A DNA stretch of 64,000 bases from Saccharophagus sp. K07 (GTDB lineage: Bacteria > Pseudomonadota > Gammaproteobacteria > Pseudomonadales > Cellvibrionaceae): NCBI RefSeq assembly GCF_014336955.1, contig NZ_QRAI01000007.1, positions 62,001 to 126,000 on the forward strand, written 5' to 3'. A model generated the notes under the pieces. The model had not been told where the DNA came from. It saw only the letters and a list, made by a program, of their open reading frames with translations, and made no database searches. Below are positions 19,126 through 28,681 of this stretch, in pieces (the stretch's first letter is position 1; the number at the start of each line of letters is the position of its first letter). The position numbers were made by a program, and so were the translations under genes.

Positions 19126-19883
19126 GCAAAACAGCTTTTAATGACGACGAACTTCTCCGCTACAGCCGCCATATTTTGCTACCGCAAATTGATGTGGACG
19201 GCCAATTGGCGCTGGCCAATGCGAGCGTTTTAATTGTCGGCCTCGGCGGTCTCGGCGCTCCTGCTGCGCAATATCTTGCTGCTGCGGGTGTCGGAAAATT
19301 AGTGCTCGCCGATCACGACCATGTGGAATTATCCAATCTGCAGCGTCAGGTTATTCACCATCAACAAACCATCGGACTTCTCAAAGTCGAATCCGCCGCA
19401 CGCGCCATACAATTGTTAAATTCGCATGTTGAAGTGCAGCAAATTCCACACGTATTAGAAGAGCCTGAATTAAGCGAACTGGTCGCATCCGTTGATGTGG
19501 TGCTCGACTGCACCGACAATTTCCTCACCCGCAAAGCCATCAACCAAGCCTGCGTCCAACACAAGAAACCCCTGGTCTCCGGCGCCGCCATCCGCCTGGA
19601 AGGCCAAATCACCACCTTCGACTTCCGCAATCCCGAAAGCCCCTGTTACGCCTGCCTGTACGACGTCACCGGTGGCGAAGGCGAAACCTGCGCCCAAAGC
19701 GGCGTGCTCTCACCCTTGGTCGGCGTAATCGGCGCAATTCAGGCGGTGGAAGCCATTAAATTAATTGCCGGATTTGGCGAGCCGCTCACGGGGAGAATTC
19801 AGCTCTATGATGCTTTTCAGGGGAAATGGCGGGAGTTGAAGTTGAAGAGGGATAGTCATTGTGCGGTGTGTGCAAGCCGTTAG
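19122..19883 (+). CDS. moeB: HesA/MoeB/ThiF-family adenylyltransferase (MoeB-like)
   Basis: This E1-like enzyme adenylates the C-terminal glycine of a small sulfur carrier such as MoaD or ThiS. The nucleotide loop LIVGLGGLGAPAAQYLAAAG lies near residue 35. DHDHVELSNLQRQVIH follows, then the acidic VDVVLDCTDNFLTR. Zinc cysteines appear as CYACLYD and the final CAVC. The ATG at 19122 is preferred, since GGAGG is nine bases upstream and it overlaps the prmC stop; the earlier ATG at 19116 is too close to that site. It is the last gene of the operon; the defence island starts 91 bases later. MoeB versus ThiF specificity cannot be read. Confidence 0.85.
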   Translation: MSKTAFNDDELLRYSRHILLPQIDVDGQLALANASVLIVGLGGLGAPAAQYLAAAGVGKLVLADHDHVELSNLQRQVIHHQQTIGLLKVESAARAIQLLNSHVEVQQIPHVLEEPELSELVASVDVVLDCTDNFLTRKAINQACVQHKKPLVSGAAIRLEGQITTFDFRNPESPCYACLYDVTGGEGETCAQSGVLSPLVGVIGAIQAVEAIKLIAGFGEPLTGRIQLYDAFQGKWRELKLKRDSHCAVCASR

Positions 19884-19974
19884 TGCACTGCTATAACGAA
19901 ATTTCGAGAATACGTCTGGATTTCGCCCTAAATTTTCTGAAATTTATTTCAAAATAAAATTCAACGGAATAAAA

Positions 19975-22852
19975 ATGCAACCACATTACGCACCGGGAGC
20001 ACGCCTGGAAATTCGTGACGCGGAATGGCGCCTTAAGCGTGTTGATTATAGCTCAGATGGTGGATATCTATTAACTTGTGAGGGTTTGTCTGAGTTGGTT
20101 CAGGGAAAAGAGGCGCTTTTCCTTAGCAAGCTTGAAGAATCCATCCGTGTGCTCGACCCCAAAGACACGGAGCTGGTGGAAGATTCCTCCAGTAACTACG
20201 GTGCGAGTTTGCTCTATATCGAATCTGTTTTGCGCAAAACGGCGCCGTCGGACGAGCGAATCCACGTGGGACAACGTGCCGCCATTGACCAACTGCCTTA
20301 CCAGTTGGATCCAACGCTGCAAGCGCTAAGGCAAAACCCCGGCAAAGAATTTTGATTGCGGATGCGGTCGGTCTCGGTAAAACACTCGAAGCAGGGATAC
20401 TGGTTAGCGAATTAATTGCCCGCGGCCGCGGCAAGCGGATTTTGGTGCTGGCGGTGAAATCCATGCTCACCCAATTTCAGCAGGAATTTTGGAATCGCTT
20501 TACGATTCCTCTGGTGCGTTTGGGTTCCGTTGGTCTTCAACGTGTGCGCAATCGCATTCCGGCCAATCACAATCCGTTTCTCTATTTTGATCGCTCGATT
20601 ATTTCCATCGATACCCTCAAACAGGATATTGAGTACCGTCATCATCTTGAGCGTGCCTATTGGGACATCATCATTATCGACGAAGCCCACAATGTGGCTG
20701 AGCGGGGCACCCATTCCCAGCGTTCTCGTTTGGCGAAGTTATTGGCTACACGGTCGGATACTTTGATCATGTTATCCGCCACACCGCACGATGGTCGGGC
20801 AGAAAGCTTTGCGAGTCTGGTCAATATGCTGGACCCAACTGCCATCGCCAGTCCTAAAGACTATGCACAGCAGGATTATCGAGATAAAGGCCTGGTGATC
20901 CGGCGCTTTAAAAAGATGTGCGCGACCAATTGCAGGGCAGTTTTCCAGAGCGGCAAATCCAAGTCGTTAAAACGCCTGCCACGTCGGTGGAAGAAGCTGC
21001 TTATCAACGGCTGATGGAAGTTTCCTTCCACAATCTCGATGGTCGAGGGCAGGGCGCCGGCCAGTTATTCCGCACCACCTTGGAAAAAGCCTTATTTTCC
21101 AGTCCCGCTGCTTGCTTATCGACGGTGGAGAACCGTATCGAGCGTTTGCAGAAGCGCTTGCAAAAAACTCGCGACGAAGAGCTACGCACCACACTGTTGG
21201 AAGATATAGATACGCTGGAAGATCTGCGTTTATCACTGCGCGCCATCACGCCTGAATATTTCAGCAAATATCAATTGCTGAAAACGCAATTGACGCAAGA
21301 TCTGCAATGGACCCCAAAAGATCCAGAAGATCGCCTGGTTATTTTTACCGAGAGCCTAAAAACGCTGCAATTTCTAGCAGCCAATTTACCAGCAGACCTG
21401 CAATTAAAGGAAAACCAATACGCAGTAATGCGCGGCGATATGCGGGACAAGGAATTAATGGATGTAGTGGAGCAGTTCAATCGCCGCGAAAGTCCATTGC
21501 GTTTGCTGATTTGTTCCGATGTGGCGTCCGAAGGGATTAATCTTCATCACCTCAGCCATCGCATGGTGCATTTCGATATTCCCTGGTCATTAATGGTATT
21601 CCAGCAGCGCAATGGTCGTATTGATCGCTATGGTCAAACCCGGCAGCCACAAATTCGCTATTTGCTGACCGAAAGTTCCCATCCTAAAGTGCGCGGCGAT
21701 ATGCGCATTCTCGAAGTGCTGATTGAAAAGGATGAACAAGCGGGCAAAAACATCGGCGATCCCTCGGAATTTCTCGGTGTATTTGATCAGGCCGCCGAAG
21801 AGGAAAAAGTCGCGGAAGCCATTGAACAGAACACAGGCTTCGACTTCGCTGCAGAATTTGCTGCCCTATTAAACCAACAAGCGACGCAAAGTGAAAATCC
21901 GCTGGATAAATTTATCCCCGTGCCTCCGGTGAATAACCCAGCGAAAGCTGTACAGGAGTTGCCCCGTGTATTTGCCAATGGTTTGGAATACGCGCGCGCG
22001 GCGCTGCAGTGGTTTGCTGAGCGAAGGGAAAAATTGGATGCCTCCATTGAAGGCGATATCTTTGCCATTACCGCGCCGCCCAGCCTGAAACAACGGCTTA
22101 ATTTTTTGCCGCGCGAAGTCCGCCCTGAACACGACCGTTTTCTGCTGACGCCCGATAAAAAACGCATTGATGAAGAGATCCGCCGCACCCGTCAGGAAGA
22201 AGATGCTGCATGGCCTAATGTGCATTTTCTCTGGGCGCTGCATCCGGTGATGGAATGGCTGGCAGATCGGGCGCTCAATGCGTTTGGCCGTCACGCCGCA
22301 CCCGTGGTGCGGGTGCAGAATTTATTGGCCGCAGATGAACACATCGTCTTGGTTCATGGCGGTTTCCCCAGCCGGCGCGGTCATGTCTTGGTGCAGGATT
22401 GTTTTGGTATACGCATTCGCGCCGGCAATATCATCGCCCGCCTGAGCTGGCAGGAATTGCAGAACGAGCTGCAATTGCGCCCTGGGCAATTGCGCAATCG
22501 CGGAGTGCCGGGTGACAAACAATCTTTGAAGGCGCTGCTGCCTCAGGCGGTGGACGATGCCTATCGACATTTGCGCGCCCTGAAAGCGGCATTCGAAGCC
22601 GAACGCAAATCCACGCTGGAAGGCCAGCGGCAGCGTTTGGCTGAATTAAAAAAACAGCACCAGAGCCAATTGGATTTGGAATTCGCTCGTTCGGATCAAC
22701 CCGACGCAATTAAAACCCGCCGCCGCGACGAGCGCCAACAACACATCGATCGCATATTTAACGACTACCAAAACTGGCTGGATAACACCCAGGCGATGGA
22801 AGACGACCCATACTTGCAAATTTTGGCGATATTCACCGGACAGGAAGCGTAA
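19975..22852 (+). pseudogene. SNF2/HepA-type helicase (DISARM DrmD-like), interrupted by two -1 frame shifts
   Basis: Three overlapping frames (19975-20355, 20352-21014, 20918-22852) add up to one helicase of about 960 residues. Motifs in order are LIADAVGLGKTLEAG (Walker A), IIIIDEAHNV (DEAH), LSATPHDGR, LRLLICSDVASEGINL and VFQQRNGRIDRYGQ, all SNF2-type. The N-terminal part (MQPHYAPGARLEIRDAEWRL) and the C-terminal coiled segment fit DrmD, the helicase that opens class 1 DISARM operons. The first break is at an AAAACCCC run (20333-20340): the family sequence RQRILIADAVG continues in the -1 frame. The second is at an A5 run (20910-20914): RRFKK continues as DVRDQLQG in the -1 frame. Adding one base at each would restore it. 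As written, the ATPase core is split and probably inactive unless recoded. Confidence 0.75.
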
Positions 22853-22854
22853 TC

Positions 22855-25800
22855 ATGGCGTTTTACGGTCTTCTTAACGAAAACGAATTTTATTCAGACC
22901 ACTACCTCTCCGAGATTTTCAGCGGCGATATTCGCCAAATATTGGAGGCATGGCAGCAAAAAGAAAACAACGCTCGGGAAGCGGCTAAGGGAGATATTCC
23001 AGAAGGCGCAACGCGCTACACCGGTTATCGCACGCCGGCCAACCAGTTGGCGAGTCAGGCCCGGGAAATCTTGCAACGGCTGGAGGAGAGCGAGCGCCTG
23101 CGCAAAACGCTGGAGCGGGTACAGGCGAGCCGCAATTTGACGGGAAGGCTACTGCAAATATTCGAGCTGCCCAACCACCCACACTTAAAAATTCTGGAAG
23201 ATGGCACCCCGGTGCCGCTGCTGGGCGAATTGCTTAGCGCACAAGGTGAACCCTTGTTGTGGATGATCGAATCCCTGCACGGTGCCAGTGATGAGCCGGA
23301 CCAGGACCCGCTCAGTTTCCGCATTGTGCCGGAGCAGTGCACCAGCCTTAGCGATGACCCTCTGCCGAAAGACATCACCGCGGACGATGCTGCCGACTGG
23401 CAAAAACGCTTGAGCCAGCAGATTTTCGCCCAGTCCCAGCCGCCGCGCTGGGTATTGTTGGTCAGCCCACGCCAATGGCTATTGCTGGACCGCGCCAAAT
23501 TCGCGCAGCACCGGTTATTGCGCTTTGACTGGGTGGAGCTGCTCAGCCGTCGGGAAACGGAAACCCTCAAAGCGGTCAGCGTATTGCTTCACAAGGATTC
23601 TTTGCTCGGCAGCCAGGGGCAGAGCCTGTTGGAAACGCTGGACGAAAACGCCCATAAGCACGCCTACAGCGTATCGGAAGACCTCAAATACGCCCTGCGG
23701 GAATGTATCGAACTGCTGGGCAATGAAGCCTCCCGCCAGTTGGAAGAGCGCGCCCGCGCGCAAAACCGCAGCATTTATTCCGGCCGCGAGGCGCTGGACC
23801 CGGGCGAACTCAGCCTGGAATGCCTGCGCTATATGTACCGGCTGTTGTTTCTGTTTTATATCGAATCCCGTCCGGAGCTGGGCTACGCGCCAGTGGACAG
23901 TAGCGTCTATTTAAAAGGTTATTCCCTGGAGCATCTGCGCGATTTGGAGTTGGTGCCTCTGACGACCGAGGCTGAGCGCAATGGCCATTATTTCAATGAC
24001 AGCCTGAACATGCTGTTCCGCCTGATTCACGAAGGTTATACCCCGGCATCTACACCTCAGGCGGACCTGCTTGCCAATGGCGCAGTCCAGTCCGGCGCTG
24101 ATGCCTTTAACCTTCCTGCGCTTAAAAGCCACCTGTTCGATCCGGATCGCACCCGCTTGCTGAACCGCGTGCGGTTCCCCAATCATTTATTGCAACGGGT
24201 TATTCAATTGATGTCCCTCAGCCGCCCCTCCAAAGGGCGCAAACGCCGGGGGCGCATCTCTTATGCGCAATTGGGCATCAACCAATTGGGCGCGGTGTAT
24301 GAGGCCTTGCTCAGCTACCGGGGCTTTTTCGCCAAGGACGATCTCTATGAGGTGAAACCCAAAGGCGAAGCGGCAGACGACTTGGGCACTGGCTATTTCG
24401 TCTCCGCCGCCGCGCTGGCGGATTATGACGAAGACGAAAAAGTCTTCGACCGCAATGAAGACGGCCTCCAAACGCTGCGGCGGATAACAACGTCTTCGGG
24501 GTGGACTTAAACCTGGTGGCGGTGGAGCTGGCGGAAGTTTCCCTCTGGCTCAACGCGTTGAGCGGCGACCGCTTTGTGCCCTGGTTTGGCTTGCAATTGC
24601 ACAACGGCAACTCCCTGATCGGCGCCCGCCGCGAAGTGTTCCGCGCAGAACAACTGACTAACAAACAAGACGGAAGCTGGCTTAAATCCGCGCCCGAGCG
24701 TTTGCCATTGGGCCAAGCCCGTGGCCTAGGGCAAATCTGGCATTTTTTGCTGCCGGATTCCGACATGGCCAACTATACCGACAAGGATGTAAAAGCCCTT
24801 TACCCGCAGGCCATTAAAACCATTGCGGAGTGGCGCAAACAATTCACCAAACCTTTTGATAAAACTGAAATAGCGCGGCTGGAAAAACTCAGCCAGCGCA
24901 TCGCCCAATTGTGGGACGAACACGCCGAGAGCCTGGCACGCCTGCGCCATCGGACAACGGACCCCTACGCTATTTTCGGCCGCGAAGCTAAAGGGGAGCG
25001 CACCAGCCTGCAGTTTAAAGACACCGCCTTGGAGCAGGAACTGCGCCTCAACCAATTGGAAAATACCAGCGCCTACCGACGTTTAAAGCTGGTGATGGAT
25101 TATTGGTGCGCCTTGTGGTTCTGGCCCATCGGCAGTGCAAGCGACTTGCCCGACCGGGAAGAATGGCTGATGGACCTGGAAAATCTACTGCTCGGCGACA
25201 CCATACAAACCGAACGCCCCGGCCAAAGCCTTAACCTGTTCGGCGAGCAAAACCCGGAGGAGGGCAAACGCTTTGTCAGCCAGAACGGCGTGGTCAATCT
25301 CAATATTTTGTTTGCCGCCTTCCCGCGCCTTAAACAAGTCGACCTTATCGCTCGCAAACGCAAATTCTTCCATTGGGAACTGGTGTTTGCCGATATTTTC
25401 CGCGAGCGCGGCGGCTTCGATTTGATTTTAGGAAATCCGCCATGGCTAAAAGTGGAATGGAGCAGCGGCGATGTGCTGGGCGACTACGAGCCCCGCTTTG
25501 TAATCCGCAAAATGTCCGCTCCACAATTGGCCAAACTGCGGGATGAGACCTTTGAGCGAATTCCGGAATTAAAGAATGGTTGGACGGAAGAGTTTGAGGA
25601 GAGTGAGGGGACGCAGAATTTTTTGAATGCTTTGTGTAATTACCCGCAACTAAAAGGTGTGCAGACCAATCTTTATAAATGTTTTTTGCCGCGCGCTTGG
25701 GCCAATAGCAGTGAAAAAGGTGTTAGCGGATTTTTGCATCCGGAGGGGGTTTATGATGATCCGAATGGAGGAGTGTTTCGGCGGGAAGTTTATCCGAGGC

Positions 25801-27479
25801 TGAGGGCGCATTTTCAATTTATAAATGAAACGAAACTGTTTTCAGATGTGCACAATCAAACGTTGTTCAGCATAAATGTCTATGGTCCAAGGGGTGTTCC
25901 AAAATTTGTTCATGTGTCTAATTTATTTATTCCACAAACATTGGACTCTTCGTTTGCGCATGACGGATCTGGGATTGTTCCTGGCATAAAAGAAGAGATC
26001 GAGCTGCCGGATGGCAGGGTGAAGGTTAAGTGGAACTTTGAGGGGCATGCAGATCGTATTGTCAAAATTACGGAAAACGAATTGGCACTATTTGCCAGAT
26101 TGTATGATGAAGCTGGCACTCCTGCGCTGGAGGCGAGGCTGCCGGCTTTGCATGCGGTGCAGCTCATGAAAGTGCTGGAGAAGTTCGCCAAGCAACCGAA
26201 GCGATTAGAAAATCTAAAAGGTGAATATTATTCAACCCAGCATTGGAATGAAGTTAATGCTCAAAATGATGGAACCATAAAACGCGAAACCCAATTCCCA
26301 GTGTCGCCCGATGAGTGGATTCTTTCAGGTCCTCATTTTTTTGTCGGTAATCCGTTCTACAACACTCCTCGTGCGGTTTGTAACACCAACAAAGCCTACG
26401 ATAACCTTGATCTAGAAATTCTTCCCGACGACTATCTCCCGCGCACCAACTATATCCCCGCCTGCGATCCCGACACCTATCGCGCTCGTACACCGAGAGT
26501 GCCTTGGATAGGAGAGGGAGAAACTGAGCCGAAGAGGGTGACGGAGTATTATCGGTTGGGGTTGCGTAAGCGTTTAAGTCAATCTGGAGAACGAACACTA
26601 ATCCCGGTGCTTTTGCCGAAGAACGTCTCCCACATATTTACTGTGCAAACATCATCATTTAAAGACACTAGGACCCTTGCAAATGCTTTATTGGTAAGCA
26701 CATCCATTAGCTTCGATTTTTTAGTGAAATCGACAGGGCAAGCAGATTTTACTTCAGGAAGTTCGCGGCTGATTCCCTTGTTAAGTGAAGGTGATCGGTA
26801 TCTTTCCGGCGTCGCAAGACTTTTGTCTCTCAACTGTCTGACAAAGCACTACGCTGAATTTTGGCAAGCTAACTGGCAAAAAGACTTTCAAGATCAAAAG
26901 TGGACCATTACTCAATTTACGCAGCGTATAAATGGTCGAGAACTTCATCCTGGCACTGCCGTTTTACCCCAAAATTTTTTCCAAAATCTCACCTCAGAAT
27001 GGCAGCGCAATAACGCCCTACGCACCGACTACAGCCGCCGCCAAGCCCTGCTGGAAATTGATGTTCTGGTTGCCCAAGCCCTCGGTCTAACACTGGATGA
27101 ACTGCTCACTATCTACCGCATGCAATTCCCAGTTATGCGCCAATACGAAGCCGATACCTGGTACGACCAAAATGGCCGAATTGTTTTTACCCCCAGCAAA
27201 GGCCTAGTCGGCGTCGGCCTGCCCCGCAAAGCGCGAAAATCCGACCTTGCGCAAGGTATTTACTACGGCATTCAATCCCCCACCCGCAATGAACAGCAAA
27301 TTGCCCTGGGATGGGAAGATATTCAGCATATGACCGAAGGCACAGTGACCAAAACCTTTATGGACGACACCCTGCCCGGCGGCCCGGTACAACGCACCAT
27401 CGAATACAAAGCCCCATTCTTCCGCCCGGATCGCGAGGAGGATTATGCGATTGCTTGGCGGGTGTTCACGTCAGCGTAG
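22855..27479 (+). pseudogene. Eco57I/PglX-like adenine-specific DNA methyltransferase (DrmMI-like), out of frame and lacking motif I
   Basis: Two frames, 22855-24510 (551 residues) and 24501-27479 (992), form one large Eco57I-type methylase that starts two bases after the helicase. The second part has DNNVFGVDLNLVAVELAEV just upstream of its GTG start and at its beginning, then PWFGLQLHNGNSLIGARREV. The catalytic motif IV LGNPPWLKVEW follows at about residue 311, and a variable region lies behind it. Between the two parts the family normally carries a segment of roughly 150 residues with the SAM-binding motif I (a PAMGSAAFLN-like block); neither frame contains it. At the junction (about 24470-24485) the frame also changes by -1. 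The simplest reading is an internal deletion that removed motif I, leaving a protein unable to bind SAM. The region 25560-26990 is clearly more AT-rich than its flanks, as for an exchanged target-recognition domain. Confidence 0.75.
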
Positions 27480-27511
27480 AATCTACAGATTTAAAAATGA
27501 AAGGACGGAAA

Positions 27512-27679
27512 ATGACTGCGATAAAGAAAATACCTTACGAACAAGTCAAATGCCTTTATGCCTCTCTTCGGCAAACTTCCCTTGAAGCAGCTCAAGAAGG
27601 CTTGCCGCCGGCACTTCGCAATAAGCGCGGATTTTCCTACAACGAACGTGGCGATTATTGCTACATGGATTTGATATGA
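27512..27679 (+). CDS. Small hypothetical protein (55 residues)
   Basis: A short gene right after the methylase: MTAIKKIPYEQVKCLYASLR at the start and NERGDYCYMDLI at the end. AAGGA lies six bases upstream of the ATG, and its stop overlaps the next start as ATGA, which argues for real translation. No family recognised. It could be a small regulator or antitoxin-like protein of the island; that is a guess from size and place. Confidence 0.5.
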   Translation: MTAIKKIPYEQVKCLYASLRQTSLEAAQEGLPPALRNKRGFSYNERGDYCYMDLI

Positions 27680-27936
27680 CTGATAAAAAGCCAGACAGAC
27701 CTCCAGTAGACTCGCCCGAATTCAAAGAATGGCTCAAATCCCGGGCAAAGAAACATATGGACGATACATTTGGCGATAACTATAAACCGGCTGATTTTGA
27801 TGAGCGCGGCCCGATTTTTGGCGATATTAAAAACTTTGACAAAACCGATGCGGAGCTATTCCCTGATGAGTTGGAAGAATACACGCCGGAAGAGCGAAGA
27901 AAGATAATGAAACTTCTCAAGAACGATAAAAAATAA
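27676..27936 (+). CDS. Small acidic/charged hypothetical protein (86 residues)
   Basis: The product MTDKKPDRPPVDSPEFKEWL... is rich in Asp, Glu and Lys, has no hydrophobic segment and ends in a Lys-rich tail (IMKLLKNDKK). The start overlaps the previous stop (ATGA) and the end overlaps the next start (TAATG), so three small genes are translationally chained. No family recognised. The charge pattern would suit a DNA mimic or protein-binding factor, but nothing in the sequence proves this. Confidence 0.5.
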   Translation: MTDKKPDRPPVDSPEFKEWLKSRAKKHMDDTFGDNYKPADFDERGPIFGDIKNFDKTDAELFPDELEEYTPEERRKIMKLLKNDKK

Positions 27937-28169
27937 TGGACCACGGTTTAAAGATGACGCCAGCAGTGTGTTGTATTTGCGGAAAAATTCCCGCAGCAGC
28001 GGACGATGGGGATTGGCTCGAATTCCAGGATTATGACGCAGCGGGAATGGGCCTATCCCATCCGCAAGGTTTGGAGTTTTTCTGCGGAGAGCATATAAGT
28101 AGAGGTCGAGATTTTATTTTATGCACGGCTGCGGAAGCGTTGACGAAAATCAAAGAAGGTCTGACATAA
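27936..28169 (+). CDS. Small hypothetical protein with putative zinc-binding cysteines (77 residues)
   Basis: The product has CCICGK near residue 12 and FFCGEH near residue 49, a spaced Cys-x2-Cys / Cys-x2-His set that could bind one zinc ion. Around it are acidic and aromatic residues (DWLEFQDYD) and a GLSHPQGLEF segment. It is chained to the gene before it by TAATG. Function is unknown. Confidence 0.5.
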   Translation: MDHGLKMTPAVCCICGKIPAAADDGDWLEFQDYDAAGMGLSHPQGLEFFCGEHISRGRDFILCTAAEALTKIKEGLT

Positions 28170-28182
28170 ATCGGAGCGCGGT

Positions 28183-28506
28183 ATGTCAAGAGAACCCCAT
28201 ATCCCGGATTTAAGAACCTATGCCTTTCATGAAAAGGCGGCAGAGATTTTGCGCACGCAACCCGAGCGCATCGCTGAAGTACATGCTGTGCTCAATCATT
28301 GGCTCGGCATGCCCGGCACCCAAGCCGAAGGCTGGGCCGGTAAATGGCAGCAGCTTATAGACGGTCTGTCCACCCTGGAAATTGCGGATCTGATCTGCAA
28401 GCAAGGAGAGGAAATGGACTTTTATCGCAAAAGCAGCCCGTTTGCGTGTTTGATATCAGAGACGGAGCGCCTGGAAATCATACGGAGGTTTCAATACAAC
28501 CATTAG
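28183..28506 (+). CDS. Hypothetical protein (107 residues)
   Basis: A soluble, mainly helical protein: MSREPHIPDLRTYAFHEKAA at the start, an HWLGMPGTQAEGWAGKWQQL middle and a C-terminal MDFYRKSSPFACLISETERL motif. GGAG lies about eight bases before the ATG and the gene follows the previous one by 13 bases. I cannot place it in a named family. It ends 175 bases before abiEi, and that gap holds a separate promoter, so it is probably the last gene of the helicase-methylase transcript. Confidence 0.5.
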   Translation: MSREPHIPDLRTYAFHEKAAEILRTQPERIAEVHAVLNHWLGMPGTQAEGWAGKWQQLIDGLSTLEIADLICKQGEEMDFYRKSSPFACLISETERLEIIRRFQYNH

Positions 28507-28619
28507 ATGCACGCTTAAATGCCAGCACAGACTGGGCAGTAATCGACAGATGGATCAACAAGCGGTGCTCTCGGGTTTAGTTTAGCAGCAATAATCCTCC
28601 AAAATGGACTGTTTTTGCA

Positions 28620-28656
28620 TTGCAGATAAACCGATTGTGGTTTATTTTGAATTCAA
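28620..28656 (+). promoter_or_regulatory. Promoter and candidate AbiEi operator upstream of the abiE operon
   Basis: TTGCAG (28620-28625) and TATTTT (28643-28648) are spaced by 17 bases, a good sigma70 layout. The spacer carries ATAAACC-GATTGT-GGTTTAT (28626-28645), a perfect 7-bp inverted repeat; a second palindrome TTGAATTCAA follows at 28647-28656. AbiEi antitoxins are known to repress their own promoter by binding two inverted repeats, which these two sites would fit. Confidence 0.5.
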
Positions 28657-28681
28657 TTTTGGTCCATGAAAGGCCGTAAAA

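Noticed and set aside
22855-27479. BREX system, because the methylase resembles PglX
   Set aside because: No pglZ, brxC/pglY, brxL or brxA/B genes are present; the helicases fit DISARM/Druantia better.
28344-28580. A second frame over the end of the 107-residue gene as a frame-shifted continuation
   Set aside because: The 107-residue gene has a plausible end of its own, and the extension shows no recognisable family pattern.
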